NCBI GenBank assembly: GCA_901420285.1
Contig: CABDVE010000001.1
Coordinates: forward strand, 620,001 to 684,000
DNA: 64,000 nucleotides
Origin: Stutzerimonas stutzeri
Lineage (GTDB): Bacteria; Pseudomonadota; Gammaproteobacteria; Enterobacterales; Pasteurellaceae
Direction: 5' to 3'
Made by a program: the position numbers and the translations under genes. Numbering within the stretch: the stretch's first letter is position 1; each line of letters starts with the position of its first letter. Below, one piece after another: positions 29,701 to 40,627 of the stretch. The notes below the pieces were generated by a model that had not been told where the DNA came from, did not search any database, and saw only the letters and a list, made by a program, of their open reading frames with translations.

Positions 29701-29949
29701 ATGGTAACCATTCGTTTATCTCGTGGCGGAGCTAAAAAACGCCCATTTTACCAAATCGTTGTTGCTGACAGCCGTTCACCGCGTGATGGTCGTTTCATTG
29801 AGCGTATCGGTTTTTTCAATCCAATCGCACAAGGTAAAGCAGAACGTGTTCGTATCGATTTAGACCGAGTTAACCACTGGGTTGGTCAAGGTGCTTCATT
29901 GTCCGATCGCGTTGCGAGTTTAGTAAAAGAAGTGCAAAAAGCCGCTTAA
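29701..29949 (+). CDS. rpsP: 30S ribosomal protein S16
   Basis: An 82-residue ribosomal protein starting [25 protein letters not shown], diagnostic of bS16. AGAGGAAGG is a strong ribosome site. First gene of the conserved operon. Confidence 0.98.
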   Translation: MVTIRLSRGGAKKRPFYQIVVADSRSPRDGRFIERIGFFNPIAQGKAERVRIDLDRVNHWVGQGASLSDRVASLVKEVQKAA

Positions 29950-29973
29950 TTTTACTTTTAAGAGGTGATGAAG

Positions 29974-30501
29974 ATGCAACAACAAAGAATCGAAACCGTC
30001 GGCAAATTAGGCTCGACTTATGGCATTCGCGGTTGGTTACGCATTTATTCATCCACAGAACAAGCTGAAAGTATCTTTGAATATCAACCTTGGTTTTTGA
30101 AAATCAAAGGGCAATGGCAACCGACTGAGTTGGAAAACTGGCGTCATCATAATCACGAACTGGTTGTGAAATTAAAAGGCGTGGATGATCGAGAAGCGGC
30201 GCAAATTCTGGCAAACGTGGAAATCGGCGTTGATTTATCGGTATTTCCAACCTTGGAAGAAGGTGATTATTACTGGCACGATTTAATCGGTTGCTCGGTA
30301 GTCAATTTGGAAGGTTATGCCATGGGAACTGTGACTGAAATGATGGAAACCGGTTCCAATGATGTGTTGGTGGTGAAAGCCAACCTGAAAGATGCTTTCG
30401 GAAAACAGGAACGGTTAATTCCGTTTTTGTATGAACAAGTAGTTAAAAGAGTCGATCCCGCCACTAAGACGATTACAGTGGATTGGGACGCTGGTTTCTA
30501 A
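29974..30501 (+). CDS. rimM: 16S rRNA processing protein RimM
   Basis: A 175-residue 30S maturation factor that binds S19. The N-terminal barrel has [20 protein letters not shown] and the PRC-barrel half has [13 protein letters not shown] and [16 protein letters not shown]. In-frame GTG (29965) and ATG (29968) codons lie upstream, but AAGAGG is correctly spaced for the ATG at 29974 and homologues have this length. Confidence 0.95.
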   Translation: MQQQRIETVGKLGSTYGIRGWLRIYSSTEQAESIFEYQPWFLKIKGQWQPTELENWRHHNHELVVKLKGVDDREAAQILANVEIGVDLSVFPTLEEGDYYWHDLIGCSVVNLEGYAMGTVTEMMETGSNDVLVVKANLKDAFGKQERLIPFLYEQVVKRVDPATKTITVDWDAGF

Positions 30502-30565
30502 TCTCAGGTATGCCGTAGCGCTTTGCGGTAACATTAACATAAGGCTCAAAACTTAAGGCTAAATT

Positions 30566-31315
30566 ATGTGGATTGGGGTAATAAGTCTGTTCCCTGAAAT
30601 GTTTAAAGCAATTACGGAATACGGAGTAACCGGCAGGGCTGTTAAGCAAAACCTGTTACAAGTGCGGTGCTGGAATCCAAGAGATTTTACGCACGATAAA
30701 CACAAAACCGTAGATGACCGTCCTTATGGCGGAGGTCCGGGAATGCTGATGATGGTACAACCGTTAAAGGATGCGATCGATTCAGCAAAAGAAGTAGCAG
30801 GCGAAGGTGCAAAAGTGATTTATCTCTCGCCGCAAGGTCGTAAACTTGACCAACCAGGCGTAGAGGAATTAGCACAGAATCAGAAATTGATTTTGTTATG
30901 CGGTCGCTATGAAGGCATTGATGAACGGTTGATTGAAACCGTGGTCGATGAAGAATGGTCGGTAGGCGATTATGTATTAACCGGCGGTGAGTTGCCGGCA
31001 ATGACATTAATTGACGCTGTTGCCCGATTTATTCCCGGTGTGCTCGGTAAACAGGCTTCCGCCGAGGAAGATTCGTTTGCTGACGGATTACTGGATTGCC
31101 CGCATTATACGCGCCCCGAAGTGCTTGACGGATTAACCGTGCCGCCCGTGCTGATGTCGGGACACCATGAGGAAATTCGCAAATGGCGATTAAAGCAATC
31201 GTTATTGAGGACATGGTTACGACGCCCTGAGCTACTGGAAGGCCTAGCTCTGACTGACGAAAAACGTAAGCTGTTAAAACAGGCGCAAGCCGAATATAAC
31301 GGTAAACTCAGTTAA
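30566..31315 (+). CDS. trmD: tRNA (guanine-37-N1)-methyltransferase TrmD
   Basis: A 249-residue SPOUT methyltransferase that makes m1G37 and prevents frameshifting. Motifs: [13 protein letters not shown] start, [10 protein letters not shown], the knot [11 protein letters not shown] and [14 protein letters not shown], and [15 protein letters not shown]. At 30660 the coding sequence contains AAGTGCGGTGCTGG, a hybrid of the classical uptake signal and the new motif. Confidence 0.97.
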   Translation: MWIGVISLFPEMFKAITEYGVTGRAVKQNLLQVRCWNPRDFTHDKHKTVDDRPYGGGPGMLMMVQPLKDAIDSAKEVAGEGAKVIYLSPQGRKLDQPGVEELAQNQKLILLCGRYEGIDERLIETVVDEEWSVGDYVLTGGELPAMTLIDAVARFIPGVLGKQASAEEDSFADGLLDCPHYTRPEVLDGLTVPPVLMSGHHEEIRKWRLKQSLLRTWLRRPELLEGLALTDEKRKLLKQAQAEYNGKLS

Positions 31316-31327
31316 ATCTAGGATTAA

Positions 31328-31690
<363 letters not shown>

Positions 31691-31714
31691 TTTCATAACC
31701 AATAACGCTTATTT

Positions 31715-31770
31715 AAATCTGCATCTGAAAGATCGAACTGTTTTCGATTAAGTAGGATGCAGATTTTTTT
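31715..31770 (+). terminator. Intrinsic terminator of the rplS operon
   Basis: AAATCTGCATC (31715-31725) and GATGCAGATTT (31756-31766) outer arms, with an inner ATCGAA / TTCGAT stem, then seven T in total. The outer stem shares ATCTGCATC with the terminator at 17.07 kb. Confidence 0.88.
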
Positions 31771-31877
31771 ATTACTAAATTTGTTTGAGGCTTGATGAAC
31801 TTATCGATTATGAGATATGAATGCGGTGCTATTTCGAGCCTGTGACAAATGTGTCTACCGAAGACTGGCATAACCTT

Positions 31878-32495
31878 TTATGCCACATGAGTAAAAAAGT
31901 CTCTCAGCCCGATCAGCACATTATTCACCGCTACCGTTGCCAAAATTAACCCCATCACACGGCTAATAATCGCTGCTCCGGAGTTACCGATAAAGTGCTG
32001 AATACGGTTTGCAGCAAGCAGTAAAATATAGGTAATTAACAACACCGTCAGCATTATTCCCGCTGTGATAAATTGTTCGGTGAAGTTAAAGCGATGGTTG
32101 TCCGTCAGTAACACGATAGCCATCATTGCGCCGGGAGAGGCAATCGACGGTACAGCCATCGGATAGACCGCGATTTCGGTAATATTTGCCTTCATTTTCA
32201 TTTCTTGTTCCGGTTTGCTTTCACCAAAAATCATGCTTAAGGCAAATAAGAAAAGTACCAAACCACCGGCGATTTGGAAGGCAGGAAGTGGCACTTGCAT
32301 GGCTTCGAACAGTACTTGGCCACCGATTAAAAAGAAAAGCAGAATGCCGGCGGAAATGACTACTGCGTTGCGTGCGATTTTGCGGCGTTCTTCAAGGGAA
32401 AATCCGATGGTTTTGGAAAGATAAACCGGAATCGAACCGATTGGGTCGATGACCGCCCAAAGCACCACGAATTGCACGACAAGAGAATCAAACAT
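31878..32495 (-). CDS. MarC/YhgN family membrane protein
   Basis: A 205-residue membrane protein of the MarC family (UPF0056) with six hydrophobic segments. Diagnostic stretches are FVVLWAVIDPIGSIPVYLS, AFQIAGGLVLFLFALSMIFG, MAVPSIASPGAMMAIVLL and ISRVMGLILATVAVNNVL. Despite the name, MarC proteins do not have a proven role in multiple antibiotic resistance; some relatives (SnatA) transport small neutral amino acids. Single gene; a lone near copy of the repeat motif (GAATGCGGTGCT near 31820) lies beyond its 3' end. Confidence 0.88.
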   Translation of the reverse strand: MFDSLVVQFVVLWAVIDPIGSIPVYLSKTIGFSLEERRKIARNAVVISAGILLFFLIGGQVLFEAMQVPLPAFQIAGGLVLFLFALSMIFGESKPEQEMKMKANITEIAVYPMAVPSIASPGAMMAIVLLTDNHRFNFTEQFITAGIMLTVLLITYILLLAANRIQHFIGNSGAAIISRVMGLILATVAVNNVLIGLRDFFTHVA

Positions 32496-32546
32496 TGACT
32501 TTCCTTAGTGAGAAATGAAAACACGGGCATTCTATCAAATTAACGC

Positions 32547-32684
32547 AAAATTATGTAGCTGTTGCCCAAGCCTGAATTGACCTCACAAAATAGCACCGCA
32601 TTGAAGCGACTTCCAATGCGGTGCTATTTTGCGACTCCAACTTATGCTTCACTCAGCGGGTTTTGTATATTTGCGGCATAATCC
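32547..32684. repeat. Composite palindromic repeat, copy 4
   Basis: About 138 bases between marC and tilS. The left end is AAATTATGTAGCTGTTGCCC; the right 'A' end includes CACTCAGCGGGTTTTGTAT and GCGGCATAAT. Inner arms CAAAATAGCACCGCATTG (32585-32602) and CAATGCGGTGCTATTTTG (32614-32631) are perfect 18-mers around an 11-base loop. Confidence 0.76.
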
Positions 32685-32712
32685 CGAATGAACGGGAAAA
32701 GGTGCGGCCGAT

Positions 32713-34014
32713 TTAATTTTTTGCCGGCTTGAAAGCGCGGAAAAAACCAAGTGCGCTTTGCAGTTCGTCGCCGTAAAAAATCAGCGGAATTCGTGTTCGT
32801 TGCCAAGGCGGCACAGCAAGTTCTTGCCAGATTTTTTTGATGGTTTCGCGCGGACGTTTTGGGTGACGTTTCACTTTACCGTGATAACCAAAACGAACGA
32901 AAATCGGCAAATTCGTCGGCGGTAATTCAATGGAATATTGTTGCCAGCGGAATATAAATTTTTCCGTCGTACAAGTTAAATCAAGTTCCCCAAGATTATC
33001 GGGTAAAACAAGCACGGAATTATTCAATTCAAGACAGATTCCGTCAAGATCGAGGAAGTCGCTCGTAAGATATAAACAAGATTGGTATCTGCGGAGCACT
33101 TTCTCATTAAGCCGAAATGCGGGGTTGGCGTCTTCTTTGGCACAAATAACATCTTGAATCAATTGCTCCAATCGATATTTACTCGGCATTTCGCAGTCAT
33201 TTATCGCCAACCATTTACGTAACAGCACCGCCTGTTTGGCGGGTGAATATCGGGCGAAATCAAACAGTTGAAACTCCGTCGGCGTTTGGCAATGTTGCGC
33301 GAAGGTTTCTTGTAGCAGTTCATCAATAAGTTGTTGCTGTTCAAAGCAATGCTGCGCCGAACGCGCCACCGATTCGTCAAAATGGCGCCAGCGTTCGCGT
33401 AGTTCGGGCAAAATTCGATGACGCAGAAAATTGCGGTCGTAGCGCTCGTCGTCATTGCTTTCGTCGTGAATCCAAGTCAGTTTTTCCGCACGGACATAAC
33501 CTTCCAATTGCTCGCGACTAAAATTAAGTAACGGGCGAAAAATCGGCATTCCCAACAGTTCGTTTGAGCACCGCATTGAAGCCAGTCCCTGCAAGCCGCT
33601 GCCGCGTTTGAGCGCGAGAAAAAAGGTTTCCGTTTGGTCATTCAAATGATGCGCCGTTGCTAAGACTTCATTAGGCCAAATATGGCGACGAATTGCCCGG
33701 TAACGCGCTTCGCGCGCTGCGGCCTCGATGCCGTTGTCACCGTCCACTTGCACGCGTTCGATGATTAATGGAATTTTGAGTTGCTCGCATATATTTCGGC
33801 AATGTGCCGCCCAATGATCCGCATTGGCGCTGAGTCCGTGATGAATATGAATGGCGCGTAAGGTTAGATTGGAACTGAAATGTGCGCATTTTTCACGCAG
33901 TTTTTGAAAAAGCGAAAGTAACGCGGTGGAATCTAAACCGCCGCTGAAAGCAATGAGTACTTGTCGTACGGCGGTTTGTTCGATTTGGCGTGCAAAAGCG
34001 GAAAATAGATCCAT
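32713..34014 (-). CDS. tilS: tRNA(Ile)-lysidine synthase TilS
   Basis: A 433-residue enzyme that adds lysine to C34 of tRNA-Ile(CAU), converting its decoding from AUG to AUA. The P-loop SGGLDSTALLSLF (about residues 25-37) is intact, followed by HIHHGLSANADHW, ATAHHLNDQTETF, and a C-terminal domain. Its ATG overlaps the pdxY stop (ATGA). An exact repeat motif (33568-33578) encodes Ser-Met-Arg-Cys. Confidence 0.95.
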   Translation of the reverse strand: MDLFSAFARQIEQTAVRQVLIAFSGGLDSTALLSLFQKLREKCAHFSSNLTLRAIHIHHGLSANADHWAAHCRNICEQLKIPLIIERVQVDGDNGIEAAAREARYRAIRRHIWPNEVLATAHHLNDQTETFFLALKRGSGLQGLASMRCSNELLGMPIFRPLLNFSREQLEGYVRAEKLTWIHDESNDDERYDRNFLRHRILPELRERWRHFDESVARSAQHCFEQQQLIDELLQETFAQHCQTPTEFQLFDFARYSPAKQAVLLRKWLAINDCEMPSKYRLEQLIQDVICAKEDANPAFRLNEKVLRRYQSCLYLTSDFLDLDGICLELNNSVLVLPDNLGELDLTCTTEKFIFRWQQYSIELPPTNLPIFVRFGYHGKVKRHPKRPRETIKKIWQELAVPPWQRTRIPLIFYGDELQSALGFFRAFKPAKN

Positions 34015-34880
34015 CAGGCGATTTTTTCGGCTTTGTAGTTGCTGCTCGGATTTAAGATCTCAAAACGCGCGGCAATGGTTTGCAATTCATAAGAGTTAAG
34101 ATCAAAGGTGGTTTTCATCACGCCGGCCACTTCGTTATTCATGGCTTCAAAGGCTTCAACGTCGGATTTGCCGTTAAGTAAATTTGCCAAGAAAGTTCCG
34201 GCAATCAAATCGCCCACGCCCACGGGTTCGAAATCAAACCGATAAAGAGGTCGGCTTAAGTGCCATATGCCTTGCGGTGTCGCCATAATGATTTCAAAGG
34301 TGTCAGGATCGTTAATTTTGCCCACTTTGCCCAAGTGTTTCACTAACACTTTTTTTACCCCTTTGGCAAGCAACGCGCGCACCGCTTGCAAGACGTCGTC
34401 AAAGCTATTGATTGGGAAATCGCTCAGTTCGCGCAATTCGCTTAAGTTTGGCGTCATAATATCTGCGACGGGAATCGCTTTTTCAATTAAAGCTTCGCGT
34501 ACGCCGTTCGCCACAACGCAGACTTTTTCTGCATTCGGCATCACCGGATCGCACAAATAAAGGACGTTAGGGTTACGTTTTTTGATTTGTTGCAAGGCGT
34601 AAAGAATTTGATCAACCTGTTCAGCCGAGCCTAAATAGCCGGAAAGCAGCGCATCGCATTGTTGTAGTTTTTCGATGTCATCCAAACCGCTAATCACTTC
34701 ACGGATTTGTTCTTGCGGGATCACCATGCCCGTCCATTTGCCGTATTGGGTATGGTTGGAAAATTGTACGGTGTTGAGCGCCCATACATCGATGCCAAGC
34801 AACTGCATCGGGAAAGTGGCTGATTTATTGCCGGCAAAGCCGTACACCACATGGGATTGAATGGAAAGTACGTTTTTCAT
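34014..34880 (-). CDS. pdxY: Pyridoxal/pyridoxamine kinase PdxY
   Basis: A 288-residue kinase of the vitamin B6 salvage pathway. The start [20 protein letters not shown] is diagnostic; others are [41 protein letters not shown] and the ATP/anion loop [19 protein letters not shown]. The frame extends 12 codons further upstream, but an AAGAGA site and homologues support 34880. Lies between accA (with a terminator between) and tilS. Confidence 0.94.
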   Translation of the reverse strand: MKNVLSIQSHVVYGFAGNKSATFPMQLLGIDVWALNTVQFSNHTQYGKWTGMVIPQEQIREVISGLDDIEKLQQCDALLSGYLGSAEQVDQILYALQQIKKRNPNVLYLCDPVMPNAEKVCVVANGVREALIEKAIPVADIMTPNLSELRELSDFPINSFDDVLQAVRALLAKGVKKVLVKHLGKVGKINDPDTFEIIMATPQGIWHLSRPLYRFDFEPVGVGDLIAGTFLANLLNGKSDVEAFEAMNNEVAGVMKTTFDLNSYELQTIAARFEILNPSSNYKAEKIA

Positions 34881-34914
34881 GTTCGTCTCTTTTTGAAGCT
34901 TTTCTTTAAGGATC

Positions 34915-34948
34915 AAAAAAGAGCGGCTGACATAACCGCTCTTTTTTT
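34915..34948 (-). terminator. Terminator between accA and pdxY
   Basis: GAGCGG and CCGCTC arms with a nine-base loop, flanked by A-run and T-run, so it can act on both strands. It separates accA from pdxY-tilS. Confidence 0.9.
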
Positions 34949-34955
34949 AATGGCT

Positions 34956-35903
34956 TTAACAGTAGCCGTAAGACATTAAGCGATCGTAACGTCGGCGTAA
35001 CAATGTTTCTTGATCCAGTTCATCAAGTTCGGCGAGATCTTTTCTTAAGCGTTGTTTAAGATTCGCTGCCATCGTTGCGTAATCACGGTGAGCGCCACCT
35101 AATGGCTCTTGCACGATATTGTCGATTAATCCTAATTCTTTTAAACGCGCGGCGGTCAAACCCATTACTTCTGCGGCAGTCGAAGCTTTTTCCGCACTTT
35201 TCCAGAGAATGGATGCGCAACCTTCCGGTGAAATTACCGAGTAAGTGGAATATTGCAACATATTAACTTTGTCGCCCACACCGATAGCTAACGCGCCGCC
35301 GGAACCGCCTTCGCCGATGACGGTACAAATCACCGGCACCGTTAACTGCGCCATTTCGCGCAAGTTGCGGGCAATGGCTTCCGCCTGACCGCGTTCTTCC
35401 GCACCGATGCCCGGATAAGCGCCCGGCGTGTCGATGAAGGTGATAATCGGTAATTTAAAGCGTTCCGCCATTTCCATTAAACGCAGCGCTTTACGGTAAC
35501 CCTCCGGCGCCGGCATACCGAAGTTACGTTTCACCTTGTCTTTCACGGTACGACCTTTTTGGTGCCCAATTACCATCACAGGACGCCCGTCCAAACGCGC
35601 CAAACCGCCTACAATCGCTTTATCGTCGGCAAACGCGCGATCGCCGGCGAGTTCTTCAAACTCGGTGAAAATATGCTCAATATAATCTAATGTATATGGA
35701 CGATGCGGATGGCGCGCCATGCGGGAAACCTGCCAAGCATCCAGATTAGCGAAGGTTTTTTGGGTCAATTCGTCGCTTTTCTTTTGTAAGCGTTTAATTT
35801 CGTCACTGAGATCGACTTTATCGTCGGATGCCGCGCGTAGGGCTTCGATTTTTGCCTCTAATTCCGCAATCGGCAGTTCAAAATCTAAATATTCCTGGTT
35901 CAT
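34956..35903 (-). CDS. accA: Acetyl-CoA carboxylase carboxyltransferase subunit alpha
   Basis: A 315-residue subunit of the enzyme for the first step of fatty acid synthesis. It starts [23 protein letters not shown] and has [17 protein letters not shown], the [20 protein letters not shown] stretch, [19 protein letters not shown] and [16 protein letters not shown]. Monocistronic with its own terminator. Confidence 0.97.
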   Translation of the reverse strand: MNQEYLDFELPIAELEAKIEALRAASDDKVDLSDEIKRLQKKSDELTQKTFANLDAWQVSRMARHPHRPYTLDYIEHIFTEFEELAGDRAFADDKAIVGGLARLDGRPVMVIGHQKGRTVKDKVKRNFGMPAPEGYRKALRLMEMAERFKLPIITFIDTPGAYPGIGAEERGQAEAIARNLREMAQLTVPVICTVIGEGGSGGALAIGVGDKVNMLQYSTYSVISPEGCASILWKSAEKASTAAEVMGLTAARLKELGLIDNIVQEPLGGAHRDYATMAANLKQRLRKDLAELDELDQETLLRRRYDRLMSYGYC

Positions 35904-35993
35904 TTTTTTGTCCTAAATAATACCGTAAAAAATTGGCCGCACTTTATCAAGAATTCAGAGGCGGCGCAAATGCTTTTCACTGGTTGGCGGCGC

Positions 35994-36779
35994 TTACAAA
36001 GGTTCTTTTTTGAATAAAGAAAGCGCGAATAAAAATGCACAACAAATCACCACGGAAGGGCCGGCCGCCGTGTCGTAAAATGCCGACAGCAACAAACCGC
36101 CGACGACGGCTAACATGCTTATGAGCACCGCATTGAAAACCATCGATTCGGGTGTTCGGGCAAAGCGTCGCGCGGCAGCGGCAGGGATAATCAGTAAGGA
36201 GGTGATAATCAGCGCGCCAACGAATTTCATACTTAACGCGATGGTCAAGGCGGTCAAAATCATCAAAATAAAACGCATCTTTTTGATGTTAACGCCTTCC
36301 ACTTGGGCCAGTTCCGGCGAAACCGTCGCGGAAAGCAACGGTTGCCAAAAATAAATGAGCACGGCTAATACCGTAACCACACCGATGCTAATGTAAATTA
36401 AATCCGTGTAATTGATCGCCAATAAATCGCCGAACAAATAACCCATTAAATCCACTCGCACGTTTTTCAGCAAACCGACGGTGACTACGCCGAGCGACAA
36501 ACAGCTGTGGGCAATAATGCCGAGTAAAGTATCGACGGAAAATTGCGTGTTGCTTTCCAGCCATACCATGGCGACGGCAAGAAGTAACGTGAGCATGACA
36601 ATTGCCAAGTAAGGATTCATTTGTAAGAAAATGCCCAATGCTACGCCAAGTAAGGCGGAGTGCGATAGCGTATCGCCGAAATAGGCCATTTTGCGCCACA
36701 CCACAAACGCACCAAGCGGTGCGGTGATGAGTGAAAGCAAAATGCCGCTTAACAAGGCCGGAAAAAGAATTTCAAACAT
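35994..36779 (-). CDS. znuB: Zinc ABC transporter permease ZnuB
   Basis: A 261-residue permease with eight hydrophobic segments, typical of the metal-type ABC-3 family. Landmarks: [27 protein letters not shown] near residues 25-50 and the coupling stretch. It follows znuC by nine bases. The periplasmic zinc-binding protein ZnuA is not encoded next to it, as in Haemophilus. An exact repeat motif (36125-36135) encodes Asn-Ala-Val-Leu. Confidence 0.93.
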   Translation of the reverse strand: MFEILFPALLSGILLSLITAPLGAFVVWRKMAYFGDTLSHSALLGVALGIFLQMNPYLAIVMLTLLLAVAMVWLESNTQFSVDTLLGIIAHSCLSLGVVTVGLLKNVRVDLMGYLFGDLLAINYTDLIYISIGVVTVLAVLIYFWQPLLSATVSPELAQVEGVNIKKMRFILMILTALTIALSMKFVGALIITSLLIIPAAAARRFARTPESMVFNAVLISMLAVVGGLLLSAFYDTAAGPSVVICCAFLFALSLFKKEPL

Positions 36780-36788
36780 AAGCGTTCC

Positions 36789-37583
36789 TTAATGCTGACC
36801 GCGTTCGGCAGAAGCGCTGCAAGCGCACACGTCGCCGTGTAAATCGTGATGATGATTATGATGATGCGTATAAAAGCCGACATTTTGTGCGAATTGGTCG
36901 CCCCATAAGCGCATAAAGGTTGGATCGTTCGATAAGGTTTCCGGCGTGCCGGCGCAGCAAATGTGTTGGTTTATGCACAACACTTCTTTACTGTCGGCCA
37001 TCACGACATGCAAATCGTGCGACACCATTAACACCGCACAATTAAGTTGTTGTTGGGTTCGCTGAATCAGTTGATAAAGCTCCGCCTGGCCGCTGATATC
37101 CACACCTTGAGTCGGTTCGTCTAGCACCAACAAATTAGGTTTATTCAAAATGGCACGCGCCAATAACACGCGCTGCATTTCTCCGCCCGACAAGCGTTGC
37201 ATATTGTTATTACGCAAATGCGCGACGGAAAGCTGCTCCAATGCGGTGCTGATTTCACCGGCCGTGACGCCTTTTTTTAAGGCGAGAAAACGTTCTACGG
37301 TGAGCGGTAAACTGTGATCTAAATGAATTTTCTGCGGTACGTAGCCGATGCGTACGTTTTTGTGATAAATCACTTCGCCGGATGTCGGCTTTTGCAATTT
37401 TAATAGGATTTTCAGCAAAGTGGATTTGCCGCCGCCGTTCGGGCCTACGATGGTAATGATGGAATTGGGGTAAATGTTTAAATTGATATTTTGTAACGCG
37501 GTTTTTTGTTCGAACGCCACATTGATATTTTTGAGTTCAATTAATGGAGAAAGCGGATCGCGTTGCACGGAACGAATTTGCAT
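36789..37583 (-). CDS. znuC: Zinc ABC transporter ATP-binding protein ZnuC
   Basis: A 264-residue ATPase powering zinc import. Walker A is [10 protein letters not shown], the signature is LSGGEMQRV, and Walker B is [12 protein letters not shown]. The C-terminus carries a His-rich tail ([20 protein letters not shown]) with two Cys, plausible as a metal-sensing or metal-storing extension. Upstream in-frame codons (to 37616) exist, but AGGCGA before the ATG at 37583 suits this start. An exact repeat motif (37239-37249) encodes Ser-Thr-Ala-Leu. It is divergent from mepM. Confidence 0.93.
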   Translation of the reverse strand: MQIRSVQRDPLSPLIELKNINVAFEQKTALQNINLNIYPNSIITIVGPNGGGKSTLLKILLKLQKPTSGEVIYHKNVRIGYVPQKIHLDHSLPLTVERFLALKKGVTAGEISTALEQLSVAHLRNNNMQRLSGGEMQRVLLARAILNKPNLLVLDEPTQGVDISGQAELYQLIQRTQQQLNCAVLMVSHDLHVVMADSKEVLCINQHICCAGTPETLSNDPTFMRLWGDQFAQNVGFYTHHHNHHHDLHGDVCACSASAERGQH

Positions 37584-37757
37584 AATGTCGCCTGTGTAAA
37601 ATTGAGCGCGTAACATTAGCGTATTTTGCTTTTTTTCTCAAGGCGTTCCGTTTCGATACGGCAAATTTTGCCTCCGTTTTGCATCATTTTCATGTAAAAT
37701 GAACCTCTTTTACGATTGGCAGTCTGACAGACGTCTTATTTTTATCAGGTACTCGTT

Positions 37758-39215
37758 TTGCAACACGTTAAATTAGCCCGCGACAGACGAAAACGAAAAT
37801 CCCGCATTAAAGCGGCGATTTTTTTTGTCGCATTGGCGCTTATTTTTAGCGGTGCGATGTTGGGGCTGAAAGACCGCGCGCAATCCGACGCGAGCGTGCA
37901 AAGCGAGCTTGCGCCGGAAATGATCGACGACACGCAATATCAATCTCTCCATCCCGAAGAAACCGACAAAACGACACAAAATACTCCGCCGGGTAACGCT
38001 CCGCAAAAGGATGACGCCACCTCTTACGACGATGAATTGCAAGCGCAAGATGACGAAGCGGAAGAAGTCAAGCCACAATTCGATGAACTCGACGCGCTTC
38101 CGCAAAATGCGCAAGACGCCTTAAGCGGCTTATTAGACGCGGCAGATCAAGCGCTGCGTATTACCGATCAATTCAGCTACACCGTCGCGCAAGGCGACAC
38201 GTTAAAAGATGTGTTAGAGCTTTCCGGTTTAGAAGACGATACAGCGAAACAACTTATCGCTTCCTATCCCGAACTGCAGAGTTTGAAGGCAGGTCAGCAA
38301 TTTTATTGGATTTTGGATAAAAGCGAGCAATTGGAATATTTAAATTGGCTCGTTTCGGAAAAAGAAGAACGCATTTATGAACGGGCGGAGGAAGGCAAAT
38401 TTAAACGTCAGATTTTAGAAAAACAAAGCGTTTGGAAAAAAGAAGTGTTGAAAGGCCAAGTAAACGGTTCTTTGGCGGCCGGTTTGCGCGCCTTAGGTTT
38501 GGACGGGCGCCAGATCGCTCAATTAAGCAGCGCATTGCAATGGCAAATCAGCCTGCAAAAACTCAAAGAAGGCAGTCGGTTTTCCGTATTGGTTTCGCGT
38601 GAATACTTAAGCGATAAACTCACTGGTCAAGGCAACGTGGAAGCAATTCACATCGTGGCCGAAGGCAAAAGTTATTATGCCGTTCAAGCGACAAACGGCC
38701 GTTATTACAACCAACAAGGCGAAACTTTAGGTAAAGGTTTTGCACGCTATCCGTTGCAACGTCAGGCGCGGGTTTCTTCGCCTTTTAATCCAAATCGTCG
38801 TCATCCGGTGACGGGGCGGGTTCGTCCGCATAAGGGCGTGGATTTTTCGGTGCCGCAAGGCACGCCAATTATCGCGCCGGCGGACGCTTTGGTGGAAAAA
38901 GTGGCTTATCAAGGCGGTGGCGCGGGTCGTTATATCGTCTTACGTCACGGGCGTGAATATCAAACTGTGTATATGCATTTAAGTCGCTCTTTAGTGCGCG
39001 CCGGGCAAACGGTGAAAAAAGGCGAACGTATCGCGCTTTCCGGGAATACCGGAATTTCGACGGGGCCGCATTTACATTATGAATTTCACATCAACGGACG
39101 CCCGGTAAACCCACTTTCCGTGAAGTTACCCGGAACCAGCAGCGGCATGAGTACGGCGGAACGTAAACAATTCTTAGTTCGAGCAAAAGAAGCCGAAAGA
39201 ATGTTGAAATTGTGA
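37758..39215 (+). CDS. mepM: Murein DD-endopeptidase MepM-like
   Basis: A 485-residue peptidoglycan hydrolase that cuts cross-links and permits wall growth. It appears to start with TTG ([16 protein letters not shown]), as in its Haemophilus homologue; no ATG is nearby. A single membrane anchor follows ([19 protein letters not shown]), then an acidic low-complexity stretch, a LysM-like region ([17 protein letters not shown], about residue 140) and an M23 domain with [20 protein letters not shown] and [12 protein letters not shown], containing the zinc ligands. It is divergent from znuCB, conserved in enterics and Pasteurellaceae. Confidence 0.92.
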   Translation: MQHVKLARDRRKRKSRIKAAIFFVALALIFSGAMLGLKDRAQSDASVQSELAPEMIDDTQYQSLHPEETDKTTQNTPPGNAPQKDDATSYDDELQAQDDEAEEVKPQFDELDALPQNAQDALSGLLDAADQALRITDQFSYTVAQGDTLKDVLELSGLEDDTAKQLIASYPELQSLKAGQQFYWILDKSEQLEYLNWLVSEKEERIYERAEEGKFKRQILEKQSVWKKEVLKGQVNGSLAAGLRALGLDGRQIAQLSSALQWQISLQKLKEGSRFSVLVSREYLSDKLTGQGNVEAIHIVAEGKSYYAVQATNGRYYNQQGETLGKGFARYPLQRQARVSSPFNPNRRHPVTGRVRPHKGVDFSVPQGTPIIAPADALVEKVAYQGGGAGRYIVLRHGREYQTVYMHLSRSLVRAGQTVKKGERIALSGNTGISTGPHLHYEFHINGRPVNPLSVKLPGTSSGMSTAERKQFLVRAKEAERMLKL

Positions 39216-39233
39216 TGATATCGGCCGAACCTT

Positions 39234-39279
39234 CAAAATAGCACCGCATTGGAAGCGATTTCAATGCGGTGCTATTTTG
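39234..39279. terminator. Repeat-motif hairpin, likely terminator of mepM
   Basis: Perfect 18-base arms CAAAATAGCACCGCATTG (39234-39251) and CAATGCGGTGCTATTTTG (39262-39279), ten-base loop. The right flank (ACGCTCAGGCTTTGCGGCC) resembles the 'B' side of the composite repeat, so it may be a degraded copy. Confidence 0.7.
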
Positions 39280-39393
39280 AGAGGACACAATGGCAATACG
39301 CTCAGGCTTTGCGGCCGTTTGGCGTGCATTTTGGCGGCATGATTAACATTATCTTTAGATTAGTATGGCAATCTGCTTTTTCGCGATGAACAC

Positions 39394-39422
39394 CTGACAA
39401 ACCGCTCGCTTACCGCTATAAT
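39394..39422 (+). promoter_or_regulatory. Promoter of the ribF operon
   Basis: CTGACA at 39394-39399 and TATAAT at 39417-39422 with a 17-base spacer, 30 bases before the ribF ATG. Confidence 0.65.
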
Positions 39423-39452
39423 GCCGGAATTCTTTTATTCGCGGATGAGGTC

Positions 39453-40385
39453 ATGCAATTAATTCGAGGGCTACCGAATGCAAGCCTGATTTTACAAGGC
39501 AGTGCATTGACTATTGGCAATTTTGACGGCGTGCATTTAGGGCATCAAGCGATTTTGCGCCATTTGCGGGCGAAAGCCGATGAATTGCATTTGCCCATGG
39601 TGGTGATGCTGTTTGAACCGCAGCCGCGCGAATATTTTTCCGCCGAAAACGCGCCGGCGCGTTTAATGCATTTGCGCGATAAATTGTTTTATCTCGAACA
39701 GGCAGGCGTGGATATTGTGATCGTGGCGAAATTCGACCGCTCTTTTGCCGCCTTGCCCGCACAGCAATTTATTGAAGATTGGCTGGTGCGCAAATTAAAC
39801 GTGAAATTTTTAAGTATCGGCGACGATTTCAAATTTGGCGCCAAACGCTTGGGCAATTTTGCCATGTTGCAACAAGCGGGCGAAAAATTCGGTTTTACCG
39901 TGGAAGATAGCCACAGCTTTTGCCTGAACGAATTACGCATCAGTAGTACCGCCATCCGTGAAGCCTTGGCGAAGGACGATTTAGCGTTGGCGGAAAAATT
40001 GCTCGGACGCCCATATCGCATTTTAGGGCGCGTGATTCACGGCAACGAACTGGGTCGCACCATTGGATTCCCTACCGCTAATATTCGTTTGCATCGTCAG
40101 GTAAATCCGGTGAAAGGGGTTTACGCAGTAAAGGTTCAGTTAAAATCCGGCGCGCTTTTTAACGGTGTGGCAAACATCGGCACACGCCCGACCATCAACG
40201 GCATGAATCAATTATTAGAAGCGCATTTATTTGATTTTCAAGGCGATCTTTACGGGCAGTGGTTGGAAGTGGAACTCTGCCACAAAATCCGCAACGAAAT
40301 GAAATTTCCGTCCTTTAAGGATTTAAAAAAACAGATCGCACAGGATGTGGAAGCGGCAAAAATGTTTCTTGAGGGAGTTGAATAA
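39453..40385 (+). CDS. ribF: Bifunctional riboflavin kinase/FAD synthetase RibF
   Basis: A 310-residue enzyme that makes FMN and FAD. The N-terminal adenylyltransferase domain has LTIGNFDGVHLGHQAIL and SSTAIREALA; the C-terminal kinase domain has GRTIGFPTANIRL and GVYAVKVQLKSGALFNGVANIGTRPT (split across residues 230-255). Its stop overlaps the start of the next gene by one base. In relatives ribF is followed directly by ileS; here a small two-gene module is in between. Confidence 0.96.
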   Translation: MQLIRGLPNASLILQGSALTIGNFDGVHLGHQAILRHLRAKADELHLPMVVMLFEPQPREYFSAENAPARLMHLRDKLFYLEQAGVDIVIVAKFDRSFAALPAQQFIEDWLVRKLNVKFLSIGDDFKFGAKRLGNFAMLQQAGEKFGFTVEDSHSFCLNELRISSTAIREALAKDDLALAEKLLGRPYRILGRVIHGNELGRTIGFPTANIRLHRQVNPVKGVYAVKVQLKSGALFNGVANIGTRPTINGMNQLLEAHLFDFQGDLYGQWLEVELCHKIRNEMKFPSFKDLKKQIAQDVEAAKMFLEGVE

Positions 40386-40627
40386 TGCCGGTGATTTTAC
40401 GTTTTAAAGGTTACATTTTCTTTTTTTACTCTAATGAAGGTAATCCCTTAGAACCCGCACATATTCACATTCGAAACGCCGAATCGGAAGCAAAATTTTG
40501 GTTGGAACCGGAAATTTTCCTAGCACGAAATGATGGCTTTAATTCTAAAGAATTGAGAGAAATTTTTTCGATTATTGAAAGCAATCAAACACAATTTAAG
40601 GAGACTTGGTATGACTACTTCGGCTAA
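40385..40627 (+). CDS. DUF4160 family protein
   Basis: An 80-residue protein starting MPVILRFKGYIFFFYSNEGN, with PAHIHIRNAESEAKFWLEPE: the pattern of DUF4160, a small family of unknown biochemical function commonly encoded beside DUF2442. It overlaps ribF (one base) and the next gene (17 bases), so translation of all three is coupled. Such pairs look like toxin-antitoxin modules and have been proposed as such, but nothing in the sequence proves it. Confidence 0.8.
   Translation: MPVILRFKGYIFFFYSNEGNPLEPAHIHIRNAESEAKFWLEPEIFLARNDGFNSKELREIFSIIESNQTQFKETWYDYFG

Noticed and set aside
31878..32495. Antibiotic resistance gene marC
   Set aside because: MarC-family membership alone does not indicate resistance and no mar regulators are present.
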